64,000 bases of DNA from Ligula intestinalis (taxonomy: Eukaryota; Platyhelminthes; Cestoda; Diphyllobothriidea; Diphyllobothriidae): assembly GCA_036362985.1 (NCBI GenBank), contig JAYGXS010000003.1:77628522-77692521 (forward strand), in the 5' to 3' direction. This document shows positions 51,101-62,150 of the stretch, in pieces (within the stretch, counting starts at the first letter, position 1; every line of letters starts with the position of its first letter). Position numbers and translations under genes: made by a program. Under the pieces are notes generated by a model. It worked only from the letters and a program-made list of their open reading frames with translations, searched no databases and was not told where the DNA came from.

Positions 51101-53600
51101 GGAGGACAATTATGAGAACAGTGACTACTCACGCGAAATGAGTAGGCACATATGATTACGATTTTTATAAGGCCAAACAGTTGCTCGCTTCTCGTCTGCA
51201 AACACGTAAATGACGTCTTTTTAGACTTTTTCTTCTGTTTCAACAAATTTCCTAGACATTATGCTATAAATAGGGAACTCAAAAGGCGTCTGCCTATCTT
51301 TCCTCTGATAAAATCAAAGTGAACCGAAAAAGATAAATAGACAGCTGCAGGGAATCTCGCGTAGAACTCATCTAGGTGCCGACTAGTTGACTGAAGTAGA
51401 CCTTGTACCCAACATCAACCCCCTGCGAAGCAAACAGTTCCCAGATAAATAAATACACAGAAGATCCTATCTGATCGATAGAGCTTCTAAGGACTTATGT
51501 ATCAGGGTGGTTGGATGTTAAGAAGGCGGTAGCCATCTTGATGAGTTGGCAGTTACGCCAAAGACCTACAGGAGGTGCTCAGTTCCTCCAACAAAAAACA
51601 CAGTTTTAATCTACAGTTCAAAGAAGCTGTGGCCCGCGTGGTAGATGCGATACACTAACATGGGAGGCAGATCAGGTTACGGCAGGCGTTATTCGGCTTG
51701 AGCGTCAATAAAAGATGCCGAATACTGGGAGGGCGGAGACGTAGGGACACAAAAACTGGCGGCTTCGGCCGCGCCAGCCGCCTGGCCCGATCCTGCCTGC
51801 GGTATACTTGACTCTATCTTGAGACCGTACACATGTGGGTGAGGGAAGAGGGAGTGCGTTAGATGTCACGCAAGTCTACTTTGGCGTAAAAGCATTTCAC
51901 GCACAAGTCACCGACCCTGCACCACCCTGCATACGGTGGGCATAATCAAAATCGATGGTCGAACAGTCGGCCTACACGATGGGCTACACTGAAGATGCAC
52001 AGAAACAAAACGAGGGGCGATCGGGCTGGCTCAAACAGCATGCTTACCCTTCTGTGCAGAGTGCGTGCGGACTCCCAAGTACTGGTTATATGCATATGTT
52101 GTCACGCCTTAGACGCGTGCTTCTAAACCATTTCCTGGCTTGAGAGGTTACCAAATGACTAGGTAACTCGGTGTCTATGAGGATCCGGTAACGAGGACTC
52201 TTTCTTAGCAAGACTTTCATAGAACACTCACTCGTGTGAGATTCAAGCTGTCGTTATTGCAGATTGGTACATCTAGTACACCATGAACTTTCCAGGGCAG
52301 CGGTGTCGTTTTTACACCACCTGCAGAACAGCTGATTGAATTTAACTCGACCTAATGAGGTCAGCGCTCGGCCAATCACATAGTCTTCACTTCGAGACAC
52401 GCCCGCGGTAGGTAAAAGCGGCTCGGCACAGAATGAGGCCTTCACGCACGCGTGAAACAGCGGGACTAGTGAGTTCCGTTAGCGATTGGTGAGCGTTCAT
52501 TAACGAATGTCAATATCTCCTGATCTAAACCGGCAAGACGAGCTCGTGACTCAACGGTTAGACACAGATCGAAAAGGTTGTGAGTTCGAGCCTCGGATAG
52601 TGCATGGCTTGGGGGTGGGTATGACTGGCTGATGAGAGCTAATGAGTCCGAAATGGTTATCTCACTTTTCTTTATCGTTTCCAGTAATGTACGTATGCAA
52701 GCACACATTTGTCACGAATAAGTTCTAAAGAAAAAAATGACATGACTGATAGCATTACCAGCAAAGAAAAGAGAGACTGGAATGGCCACTTTTGGTTCCT
52801 TAGCCGTTACCCAACCCAAAGCGGTGCACCGCCTGAAGCTCCAACCTGCGATATTTTGATCAGAAGTCTAACGCTTTATCCTTTGAGCCACGGACTCGTT
52901 GTCTTACCGGTTTAGATCGGAAGGGATTGACACTCGTTGATGAACGCTCACCGATTTCTAACGAGACTCCCTCTTCCCGCTCTGTCTAGGCTACTAGCCG
53001 CTATGCGGCTGCTGGGGGCTCGAAGATGAGCCCCAAGGCAGGGCAGGACGAGTGAGTTCTGTAAGTGATCAGTGAACGTTAATCAACTAATGGCAGAGTT
53101 GACTGTTGCCTATTTTTGTGTGTGTTTTCCCCAAGAGAGAGTAGAATCCGGAGCACCTACCTTATAGTCAATAAAGTAATGAATGATCTTGGCCGTTTTG
53201 CCATCCGCATCCGTCTCCAGCTGCACCTTGGACTTGATGAACTGGTCAGTCTTCAGGGTGTGTAGATACTGACGCAGCTGCTTTTTCTCAAAGCGCAATC
53301 TTTCGCACAGATCATCCTCCTTCATTATGGTGTTGCGCACCTGAAACCAGTCAAGATTAAAAGGGAAACTCAGTTCGGCTTAGGATGGAGGGAGAGAGAT
53401 GGAGAAAATTTGTGTCACGTACTTACCAGGAGATCCATTATGAGAGAATGTTCTCGAGAGTAGAAACTGCGTACGATGGTGCGCACTAGCTTTTTCAGGC
53501 AATCGGGCACCTCATTGGGATCAGAAGAATCCACGGCTCGCGCTGAGCGCTTTACACCGGCACCGTTCTGAACTACCTCCCTCGAAGCCATCACAGCCAT
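42166..53600 (-). CDS. GTF2E1: General transcription factor IIE subunit 1 (TFIIE alpha)
   Basis: Seven minus-strand exons join in phase with GT/AG sites: 53600-53427, 53340-53161, 50976-50719, 48879-48778, 46841-46640, 46469-46203 and 42377-42166. They give 464 residues (about 439 in human). TFIIE alpha joins TFIIE beta, recruits TFIIH to the RNA polymerase II preinitiation complex and helps promoter melting. Residues 30-120 form the winged helix (VPDCLKKLVRTIVRSFYSRE, DLCERLRFEKKQLRQYL, FIKSKVQLETDADGKT). LFVNVVKYRLDQMQRRL leads to the zinc ribbon, with Cys150, Cys153, Cys175 and Cys178 (CLNC, CVYC). Exon 4 gives SSSILEPEIRALEP, the usual LEPEP region. Exon 5 has KERPVWMLEST. Exon 6 has IMQLLIVHE. 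The last exon carries TVTVNGKQMSYTDIT and EERNEYIRVGKKFH. Ser/Gly-rich linker in exon 6 is expected to be disordered. The ATG at 53600 is followed by a second at codon 4. Confidence 0.94.
43160..43440 (+). repeat. Repeat shared with 51740-51980
   Basis: Blocks cgcctgcggtata, gtgcggtagatgcggcacaa with atctac, cacgcgcaagtcaccac and gacggtcgaac occur in order in both segments, each of about 250 bp. The tagatg...gcaagtctac core also appears inside the R2 family at about 15168 and 46098, so the families may be related. Confidence 0.6.
43535..43605 (+). repeat. tRNA-derived SINE, family 2, tail fragment
   Basis: cgcgaatttttcataattgg, tcaactgaattattccaatc and ctcctaataataaagtg match the region after the tRNA-like core at 43830-43895. 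It is in intron 6 of GTF2E1. Confidence 0.65.
43750..43895 (+). repeat. tRNA-derived SINE, family 2, with intact promoter boxes
   Basis: The core has box A tgtagctcaacggtagagcg and box B taggttcaactcccac, both close to RNA polymerase III consensus, then gaggccgcgagttattttac and the family tail with taataatgaaag. The anticodon arm does not fold as a tRNA, so this is a SINE head and not a tRNA gene. A degenerate third copy is at 48665-48745. Confidence 0.7.
45560..46175 (+). repeat. Interspersed repeat, family R2, copy 2 (in intron 6 of GTF2E1)
   Basis: This is the best-aligned partner of 14640-15295: ccatggtgcgctaaaagccg, gagtcaggctgcaatagctc, ccttcttaatgtggcctcta and gtggacctcgtggaaatcga are shared in order. 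It ends about 30 bp before exon 6 of GTF2E1 (exon edge 46203). Confidence 0.7.
48665..48745 (+). repeat. tRNA-derived SINE, family 2, degenerate copy
   Basis: gtgtgggttcgaatactacc (box B-like) is followed by aaggccacctagtttttcac and aagtgggtcaaat, recalling the family 2 core-tail junction. It lies in intron 4 of GTF2E1, directly beside exon 4. Confidence 0.45.
49690..50270 (-). repeat. Interspersed repeat, family R2, copy 3 (reversed, intron 3 of GTF2E1)
   Basis: The plus strand carries gcagcctgactctcagtccg and ccacagcttttagcgcacc, reverse complements of blocks in the copies at 14640 and 45560. A (GA)n run is at 49842-49859. Confidence 0.65.
51740..51980 (+). repeat. Repeat shared with 43160-43440
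   Basis: cctgcctgcggtatacttga, gtgcgttagatgtcacgcaa with gtctac, and cacgcacaagtcaccgac match the copy in intron 6. This copy is in intron 2 of GTF2E1. Confidence 0.6.
52455..52690 (+). repeat. tRNA-derived SINE, family 1
   Basis: A clear copy: gtgagttccgttagcgattg, atgtcaatatctcctgatct, then the core with gagctcgtgactcaacggtt (box A) and gttgtgagttcgagcctcgg (box B), and a 3' part with gggtatgactggctgatgag. It lies in intron 2 of GTF2E1. Confidence 0.75.
52755..52920 (-). repeat. tRNA-derived SINE, family 1, reversed copy
   Basis: Read on the minus strand it contains ggtaagacaacgagtccgtg, gctcaaaggataaagcg and, at its 3' side, ccaaaagtggccattccagt. It sits only about 65 bp from the plus-oriented copy, making an imperfect inverted pair. 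Confidence 0.65.
52985..53098 (+). repeat. tRNA-derived SINE, family 1, 5' part only
   Basis: gggggctcgaagatgagccc, aaggcagggcaggacgagtg and gtgatcagtgaacgttaatc match the 5' blocks at 11690 and 15780. The tRNA-like core is absent. It ends about 60 bp from exon 2 of GTF2E1. Confidence 0.65.
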
Positions 53601-53744
53601 AAGTCACACGGCAGGTAACACCCACGGCTGCGGGCCTGTGAGGATAAACCGTTAGGAAAAGAGAAGACAGGGTCAAAAATACAGTTAAGTGAGTTTTGGA
53701 AGGAATAAAAAAAGAATGGAGACATTTGAATCTCAGATGCAGGG

Positions 53745-53870
53745 AAGAATAGGGAGAAGAAGACTGTTCGATGGTGAGAATAATTTCTTTACTCATCTGA
53801 ACTTTCGAACTCTTACTGGAGTCCATCATCCGAGACAAAAGCGGCAACAAAACCCGCAACAATTATACGG
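53745..53870 (+). repeat. Interspersed repeat, family R3, copy 3
   Basis: ctgaactttcgaactcttac, tggagtccatcatccgagac and aaaagcggcaaca resemble 12610-12680 and 34240-34295. It lies just upstream of the GTF2E1 start codon on the opposite strand. Confidence 0.5.
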
Positions 53871-54129
53871 CGTAGGACCTAATTAACAGTAGCAATGCCA
53901 GTTCAGCGGCGACTGTGCGGGGTCCTGTATGCCGGCACCAGATCGTATATCGATTGACTGGATTTTCATCAGAGGCCCAGGCTTCGATAAATTCGGAACT
54001 TGGCTTGCTTTTGGCCTTGGCGATTGTTGTTGTGGCTACGACGTAAGTGCGGGCGGCCGCTTTTTGATTATCCATCTCGCACTCAGTTTATGTTCGTGTA
54101 CGCGTTGTACGAGCATACGTTCAGTCTGA

Positions 54130-57100
54130 CTTGTGTAGTCACGAGGTAAGTTTAGGGCCGGGATGCAATAGACCACACTCAAATGCGCATGGTAGCTTTA
54201 AGCTGGTGTGTAGTGCCAACGTTTTGGCCCGCAGCAAGGTGTTTAGTCGCTTCTTGCATAACCTTGGTTTAAGACAGCGCATGCCATGCCACATGGGCTG
54301 GTTCTGGTTGGGTGTTCGGGGACAAACACGTAGGCAGCTGCTCATGAACCCCTTCGGATAGCCGTACAATAATAATTGAAGTAAGAGGAACGAACTATTT
54401 TCTACTTTCAATTAACAGAATAAAAAGCCTTCTAGGTTGACATAGACGCGGTATTTCAAGTAGACTGATCGAGATCAGTGATCAACTTGCCGACGATGTA
54501 CTGTAATGTATAAAGTTCCCATGACCGATCCTCTTGGGCATCCCCCGCAACTTGGACGGCAAAACAAGCAATGGAAATAACAAAAGAACTGTTCTTATTC
54601 ACTGTCTGCCATTTCAAGGCAAGCCGGAAAAACTAACTCTTTTTTTGACAGCGACTATGACTAACAAGACTACAGGCTTTACTGACGCTGTGAAACCCGT
54701 CTTCGTTAGGCGATCAATGGAGTGCTACGGTGTGATTTAGGTTTCATTTAAACTTCGGTGTCGAACACCAAATAGGGTTCAAAGACACTAAAAGCCATTA
54801 GTTAATCATGCTTTCGTCAACGGCTTCGACGTTTTCCTCACGTACAATGCAGTTGGCTTTAAATATACCTAGGTCAACCAATTCAGTATTCTCGGGCTAC
54901 TCATTGAAGCTGTCCATTAAAACCTATAAAAGTATGGAATAAAAGGTCGGGCATAATACACCAGTTTTCTACTATAGTAATCCGTATCTAGAGCCTCTTG
55001 GATGGCAGCGAACGCAATTAGCAAAACACTGAAGATATGTGAATTTCATAGCAACCATACTGTGCAAAGCAAACATAGCAGTGAGTGAAAGCTTAACGTG
55101 GGCAACGGCTTACCGTCGGGGACAACGGATGGTGACCATTTATTAAACCAATGTCATCAACCGTGAGGAGACATAATTCATTAATTTAATCAACCCAATT
55201 CATATGGAAACTGACAAGACGCACACATGATCTGGCAAGAAAATTCGCCTCGTTAATTCCCGGAAACTTTGACAAAAATACAGAACGGATTCATTTTTTA
55301 ACACTACTTTCTGTTTAGTAACCGCAAGATCATCAAAAGAACTGCAAATACACAGCACAGACCGGTCAAGTATCTCCTGACAATGTTCATTTAAGAAATG
55401 AAGAGAAGGTCGACTTCATGGGGGTTAAGCTGAAGGAGGATAAATTTGGTGAAGTTCAGGTAATATCGGCTGCAGGAAAAGTGGAATGTTGATCTCATAA
55501 CAGTTTAAATAGGTGCCCAGCCAACCATAAAATCGTACTAACTACAATCTACGAGGTCCTGAGCGATCGGTAGAGTAAGAATATGACTTTTGAGCAAGCC
55601 AGTCACGGTGGTCGGCACTCTAGCATAGTAATAACATATGCTGTAAACACATGCATAGAGGATGCTGGTAGTAATAAAAAGGTGAGTGAACCTGGAAATG
55701 ACCCGCAAACTACAAACTGCTATGGCGTTGAGTTGCTACATGACAATGATGGCGAAAAAGACGGTCTGTAGTTCTCATAATAGGCGTCATATACAGCCGA
55801 TATCTTTATCTGATAACTAACTACCTAATTCCTTTCTTAAACAGGGCTAAGTAACCAAAAGACAGAGCCTGAACACTATAGTGCGACAAATGTAGCAAAA
55901 TCGGCAAACAGAACACGAATCAAAGCTACTTTATAACATGCTGCCACAACTGATAGCTCATATTTTGGTTCATGGATCTATCGTAGTCGGGTATGTTGGA
56001 TGAAGATATACCATCGAAAATACTACGTAATCAGACTGCCAGACTTAGAATAAGTCGCCACTAAGCTGATATCATTTTGGTTCTGATGAATTACTTTGAA
56101 GGAATGTACCATTAGGTGTTCCAGATAGTTAAAAAAACAGACGGGTAAGCACAAAGATCAATTCCAGGACGAACAAAAACAATCACGCTAGACCTTACGA
56201 CTGAAAATATTTTCTTGATAACGCTAAACGACAAATGTTTTGAATTACGGTATATTCGTAGTTACCTTTGATTGCAATTACGGTAAAACCGTTAGCATAA
56301 GGATAAAAGACGCGCGTGGTCTTTATTCAAATGCGCCGAAACTTTCAGAATTCAGACGAGATTATCCTAAAGACCAAGCTGGGAAGATATGAGGCCCCAT
56401 CAGGACAACCATTCTGCCCGCGAGTGACGCCGTCATATACAAGCTGTGGATATTCGATCGATAGTGGTTATGCTTTGCATAATTATATTCAAATAAGTAT
56501 CAAAAGACGGCTCTGAATTCGGTTGAGAATTTAATTCCTAACTGTCCCCTAACTATGCTTCGACTAAAAAGGCTCGATTAACCTTTAGGCCGAAGCGATA
56601 GCAGTCATTCAGAATGGCGTCTCATTTTAATTCGATACTGGCTGGTGATAGCGTCGAGAAAGCAAACGGAAGATGCGGATGAACCTAGCGAATGACCCTG
56701 TGGTCTTTGCTTTGATGGATCGGTATGACAAGTAACCCAACCTCCATACTTAGTTCGTGTCTCTACAACCACAACGGGGAGCAAAAACGATTATGCCATG
56801 AGCCTGCAGCACGAATGCATTTGAATTAATTGCGATAAATTTCAGCAGTCACATTGCATATTACTAATAAAGTTGTGACGATCCTTGTACTAGGCTTCAG
56901 AAAAAATTTCGAAGCTCAAACTTCAGCAAAGGCCCACTGTCTTCGTACGCATGGGGACTTCCAAAGTGTTATAATAAGTCGCAATCAAATATCAAGAGAC
57001 ACAGAGAGGATGATGGCCTTGCACTGTGCTTCGAGTCCAAAATTGAATTCTGACTGGTTTTGGCGGAAAAGCAAGACCGTACATGAGTAAATTATTTAAA

Positions 57101-58228
57101 GTGACTTAAAACTTCCCCTCAGTCGCTTAAGATGGACGCATACAGGTCAAAGAAAAGGAAATTTAAAAACTAGATCAGAAATAAAGCTTAGTAAGCACTA
57201 CGTGCAGGCTAAAATTTGAGGTTCACGCTAGGTCACAAAGCACGAGCACCGATCAGTGCTTGTTAGCACTCGCAAGCCGCAACTCCCTCGAAAGCCGAAT
57301 TATTGTCTTGACCGCCTGAAATGCAGCTTATTAAAATACCCTTAAAAATGGCTTTAACGAAATGTTTATGGGGGAGCCCAAACAGGGAACAAAGACAATA
57401 AACAGATGCCACTTGTAATTTAACCACTTCCTCGATACAGCAGCATAATGTCGGACAGAATCATAGTGAAGGACACAATTGTCTACTATAAATAAATAAG
57501 TAACATATGATATGATATGATGCGTAAAGAAAAATGAGCAATTATGCTGAAAGAAAAACTAAAATGAAGAGGTTAACGAAAAAATACATACAAACGTGCT
57601 CTGCTAGCACTAGCCTCACACAGCTTGTTGTAAATCCACGTGCCTGGCTGGGGCTTTGCCGGGCTTACGTCTGAGAAATTGAGAAGTGTGGTCCTTTCTG
57701 ACTCCACCGCTGAGAAAAAGTCTAAGGTGCACGCTCCATTTTTTCTTTTATCACCACATTTTTCACGATACTTGCCGAAATTCCCTTTAAATAGGATGCA
57801 TGCTGCTCGGCAAGTCACGTTAAATCGCTTCATTTAGTAAATAAGGCCTTCATTCTTGAGCTCCCTATTTATGTTCAAAAATAGCATAAAAATATATTTT
57901 TATAGATGTTTACGTAGAGAATCCAAAGCCTGCAACGTGTGGGACGATGCACAAACAGCTGCCACTGGTATAATCTTTATCACACGTGCAATGTGTGCAA
58001 GGATGCGTTCATTGTATGTCCACTGTGACCAACTTCCTATCCCGTTTCGAGGAATGACCCCACAGATGATCCGTCCCGAATAAATCAAAGAAGTTATCAA
58101 AATCTAGGGTTGAAACATGGCCTTTGACAATGTTGAAGGTTTGACTGAGTTCATCGCCGTAATTGGGAGGAAGCAATTCAAGACAAGCCACTCTATTTTC
58201 TAGTTTCTAGTACTTTCCCCCCACATGG
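54130..58228. other. Region without assignable genes
   Basis: I find no exon chain, no transposon domain and no tRNA-like core. Open frames reach only about 90 codons (for example 54139-54411, 57573-57833 and 58009-58191, all minus strand) and lack recognisable motifs. A short satatgat-type repeat is at about 57505-57525. Confidence 0.5.
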
Positions 58229-58444
58229 CGCAAACGTCGTGGCGGGCAGCTGAAAACTTGGACAGCAACGGTCAAGCAGGATCTGTCGTCAGTTTCCGGC
58301 CCATGCGTCTACGGCCTACGCCAGTGGAACCGTGAATGGATGGTGCTCTCGTGTGAACAGGCGCAAGATCGACGCGCCTGGACAGCTGTGATTCATGATG
58401 CAGTCAACGTCAAAACTGATGCTGGCTCAACCCGCCCGAGGTGA
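58229..58444 (+). pseudogene. C-terminal end of a LINE-type ORF (flatworm-associated repeat peptide)
   Basis: The frame is open from CGC at 58229 to TGA at 58442-58444: RKRRGGQLKTWTATVKQDLS, then SGPCVYGLRQWNREWM and AQDRRAWTAVIHDAVN, ending AGSTRPR. I recognise this (gene) tail, with QLKTW, WN..W and AQDRRAW, as the end of a retrotransposon ORF found widely in flatworm genomes. That is recall, not a search. No RT is present beside it, so it is a short 5'-truncated remnant. The bases after the stop (agtacaagtagtaagtact) may be its 3' end. Confidence 0.6.
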
Positions 58445-59014
58445 ATGCCGTTACAAGTACAAGTAGTAAGTACTCTAGTTTCATAGGTCCGATATTCAAG
58501 TTCTTGAACACCTTCCTATACCTTGCCTACACTTGTTCCATCCGTATGTTATCATTCCTTCAAAATTTACACCAAGCGTGGACGCAAAACAGCAAAGTAA
58601 GACCGAATGAGTGCCCTATAGGCTTTTCCAGAGACACTGTAATCAAACAGCACAAATGCTTGTCTTAACGTTCACAATACATGCGAAAGTGCCTTTTACG
58701 AGGTTATCATTAGGTCCCACGTGTAATTATACTGCACAGCACTCGAAAGAGGCTGCCCATAGAAAAGTTATTGGTTCGTCTGGAGTGAAGTGCAGGATTA
58801 CATACACACCCACTTTAAAAGCGAAGAGCTGATGAGCAGAAGGATTACTAAATTAATTAGGTCTCTGGAAGGTCTGACGACAGTTTACTTCATTTCTAGT
58901 ATTTAATTCTGTAGTTTTAGCATATTTTCACCGTATATTTCATTTTTATCGCATTTTATCTTTATAACCCGAATAAGTCTTAACATGCTGTCTAGGATTA
59001 TGCCAATAACTAGC

Positions 59015-59045
59015 AAGGAAGCCCGGCTTCGCCTTGGGCTTCCTT
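59015..59045 (-). other. Helitron 3'-terminal hairpin
   Basis: Arms AAGGAAGCCC (59015-59024) and GGGCTTCCTT (59036-59045) pair perfectly over 10 bp with an 11-nt GC-rich loop. On the element's strand the hairpin is followed after one base by CTAG and then T. Confidence 0.65.
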
Positions 59046-59203
59046 ACATGTTGTTGTCCCTTATGTAGGTAAACCGAATATGAGAACTTCTTAAAATAAT
59101 TATGTTAAATTCAGTTTTATTAGGAAAATATAGGTAAATATCTCTGAACTCCCTCTTTATATATAGCTGTGATGAAGAACATGTGGCGTTGCCAGTAATG
59201 GAA

Positions 59204-60780
59204 CTACGTTAAGGGGGCTGAACATTTGTTGATATATTTGCAGACGTACTTGATGGACTTTGCGGAGTTGCAAAATTTAACATTGATATGGGCGTTGAAT
59301 AGCTTTGACTGTAGGGGACAATGCGGCAAAAACCAACGGCTATCAATAACCACCCCACCGGTTCGCCTTTCATTGATAACTGCTTCGAGTCCGCCAATCT
59401 CAGGTTCTCGCCTTCTGTAGAGAGGGTAACCATCGCCATCAGTCTGAGTTGCACCTAGGAATCGCTTGGGATGTATCCTGGTACATTTACCATCCTTCAT
59501 GCAAGGACTGTCGGGATTTATCTGACCAAAATGTTCATACAACATTTGAATTTTGATCGTTTAAAGCAGAACAGGTCAATGGACCGGTCAGGCAACTCTG
59601 CGCATCTGAATTTGTCGACATCAGAAGAGTGCAGTTTTGTCCTTACGCCAGGCCAAAATGTTAGCGTGGGCAGTCCTCTCTTTCGCCACTCTACAGTGTG
59701 CGTATGACACTGAACGTCACCAAAATTTTTGATTTTTGTGCTGATTTTCATCATGGATTTCAACTTAAGCTGGAATACCCGCGCGGAAAAATCATGGCGA
59801 TCCTTCGACGGACTTGAAACTGTTAACGTAGCTGTTGCGTTGGTGTAGCATTTCTTGAAGGGACAATATTATGTGATGTTTTAAGTCTGGGTACACTAAG
59901 GATCAGCTTTGAGCCTGCAGGTTGATGTCTTCTACGATGGTATCCTGTAGAAATTTTGGCTCGCCATCAGGAAGAGGTAGTAACGATCCAATCCGGTCGC
60001 AAAATTGGCCTTCCACCTTAAAGTTTGTTATAAATCCAACCTTATGAACAATGTTGGCACCAAAAGAGAACATATGAAACGCCCCGTTGCGCTTCCTAAT
60101 GTTTGAGAAAAAATTTTTCGAGTCATCGTTATCACCAGCAAGCAATGCTTGTAGTATGTCTGGTGGATGGGGGAAGATATGCAAGAGAACTTTGCCGTTG
60201 GAACAGCACATGCCGTTTGTTTCACCAGTCTATTTTTTCGTCTGACAATGCCCGCAAACTTCCATCATCTTCCTGATGGAAACATTTGCATCTCCCACCT
60301 AACCAAGATTTGGGTTGTAATTGAGTGAGGCTTTGTTCCAAACTTGAGCATTTATGGAAGCAATTCACGGGCCAGGGTTGACAAACCGTATGTGAAGTGG
60401 TTGCGAACTTGCGTTTTTAGGATCGGGGGGCCGTTGATCCGCTCTTTGCGATGCTTGCATAGCCAGACATGCACTTCTACGTCTAGGTAATTCGTTTTGC
60501 CCACGTTAACAATATCTTATCCTACCTAGCTCTCTTCTTTGCAGAGTTTGGACTTCAGTTTTTTGGGAGCGATTAGTTTTAATGGCGAATCGCGTCTTCG
60601 TGTCTTCTTTGCAGCATTTGATCTTCAGTTTCTTTGGAGCATCGATATCGCTGACGCATATCATTAGTCTCCAGGCGAAGCTGTCTTTCTGCTTTTGTTT
60701 CTTGCGAACGTCTATTAACATTAGCAAATCACTTCTCTTCCATCGTCTGAACTTGTGTTCTCGCGGCTGCTCTAATTCCT
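59204..60780 (-). pseudogene. Helitron protein: N-terminus and Rep (Helitron_like_N) domain, broken
   Basis: Minus-strand blocks appear in family order. They are a basic N-terminus (60727-60506), a cysteine cluster VCGHCQTKK with MCCSNGKVLL (60270-60180), NIRKRNGAFHMFSFGANI (about 60110-60060), GQFCDRIGSLLPLPDGEPKF (about 60000-59940), HTVEWRKRGLP (about 59700), and CMKDGKCTRIHPKRF, DGYPLYRRRE, SRWFLPHCPLQSK and FNAHINVKFC (59500-59240). The Rep protein nicks and joins single-stranded ends in rolling-circle transposition. The two-His metal motif after KRGLP is lost in a frameshift (PTLTFWPG), and several other frame changes occur. It ends at YVCKYINK, where the helicase would start. Confidence 0.8.
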
Positions 60781-62039
60781 TTTCTACCTAATGAGGTAGA
60801 ACCTACGAAATAGGTTATTATTCTGAACAAAATAAAATTGGGTAGAAAAGAAGTAAGATCTCAACCTAACCTTTAGTCACCTGCCCATCATCGTTTGTCG
60901 GGTTGTTTGTGTTCAGAACATTTCTGACGGCATCACTGTTGTCCATAATGAAGTTTGAAAAGGTTAGAATGAAAGTTTCGGGATTTATGTGGTAGGCCAT
61001 TCAATCTTATCTAAGAGCTTGCCCGCGACAACATAAGCGTAAGCAAAGGAAAGGAGAGGGTCCAAATGATAGTAGGTTAAGGGGTTTAAGTCAGTGAGTA
61101 TGAAACCCCTTCCCCACCCCCACCCACCCCCCGTGGCGTATTCACAGGCGCCTGTCACGGCGAGTGTCAATCGCGAGTTTGAAACAGCTGCCTGCCACCA
61201 ACGATACAGGGGCAAAATATGGACACATTGACTCGAGCACCTCCTGCGACACCCTGTGTGATCGACGTACAGACTGGTGCGCGAAAGGCGCGCAAAAGCC
61301 CAGCGGCGCGCGTGACTAATATTCGGATAAGAGCGCATCCCTTGCTTGCGCGTGTGTGTGCCCACATTCCGTGATCGACCTCAAAACAGATGCTGTCCAC
61401 CACTGATAATGGATGTCTACACAGATGGAGGCAAGACTTTATTAATTATACAGAAGGCTTAAGTAGAGAATTTAACCTAAATGACACATGACGTATTTTA
61501 CTTATTAAAAAGAGTAATATGTAAAAATAAAATAAGTTAGAGATCTAGCATGAAACTAACGACCTCTTTAATGTGTGTTTGCTAACGTTAACTTTTACTA
61601 GCTACGTGTGTTTGAATGAAGTAAATGCTTGAAACAATAGTGTTTTTTAAACAAGCACGAAAACACAAATAGGACTGGAGGTAGAGGGCAATTTGACGGT
61701 CGAGTGGTAACCCGGGTGTAACTGTCGTCTGTAAAATGTAATTTAACTGTTAACTTTTATTTTATATTTTGCAAGCGTAGGCAAAAAATAATCCATTCGT
61801 CTCAATACTAAACATTCATGTAAATAGCAAACCTCATGTCATTTGGCTGGAATGTTCATTTCAGGCTAGATTGCTTGCGGTGCTGGTCGATATTCCGTAT
61901 ACTGACTGGTGAAGCTTAACCCATCACTAAGAGCCCTTCGTGTACGCTGCATAAGCATCAGGAGTAATATCGGTTCTGTCAATATTCTAAAAATGACTAT
62001 CGGGAACCCTAATAACAAAATAGCCACAAATTGCCATGA

Positions 62040-62150
62040 ATTAACCACGAATGCACGAATACTTCGTACGTAATTTCGTACAAATTTAACACGTGAGCTC
62101 TTACGAAAGTTCGTACGAAAATTCGTGCCTCAATGTTTTCGTACAGCGGG
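62040..62150. repeat. CGTACGAA-type motif cluster, second copy
   Basis: Within 100 bp the motifs cttcgtacgt, tttcgtac, cttacgaaag, ttcgtacgaaaattcg and tttcgtac recur. It matches 9555-9690 in Helitron copy 1, and both copies keep the cluster despite point differences around it. Confidence 0.55.

Noticed and set aside
57573..58191. Minus-strand ORFs (86, 66 and 60 codons) that might form a gene
   Set aside because: Frames differ, no consistent splice sites join them and no domain is recognisable.
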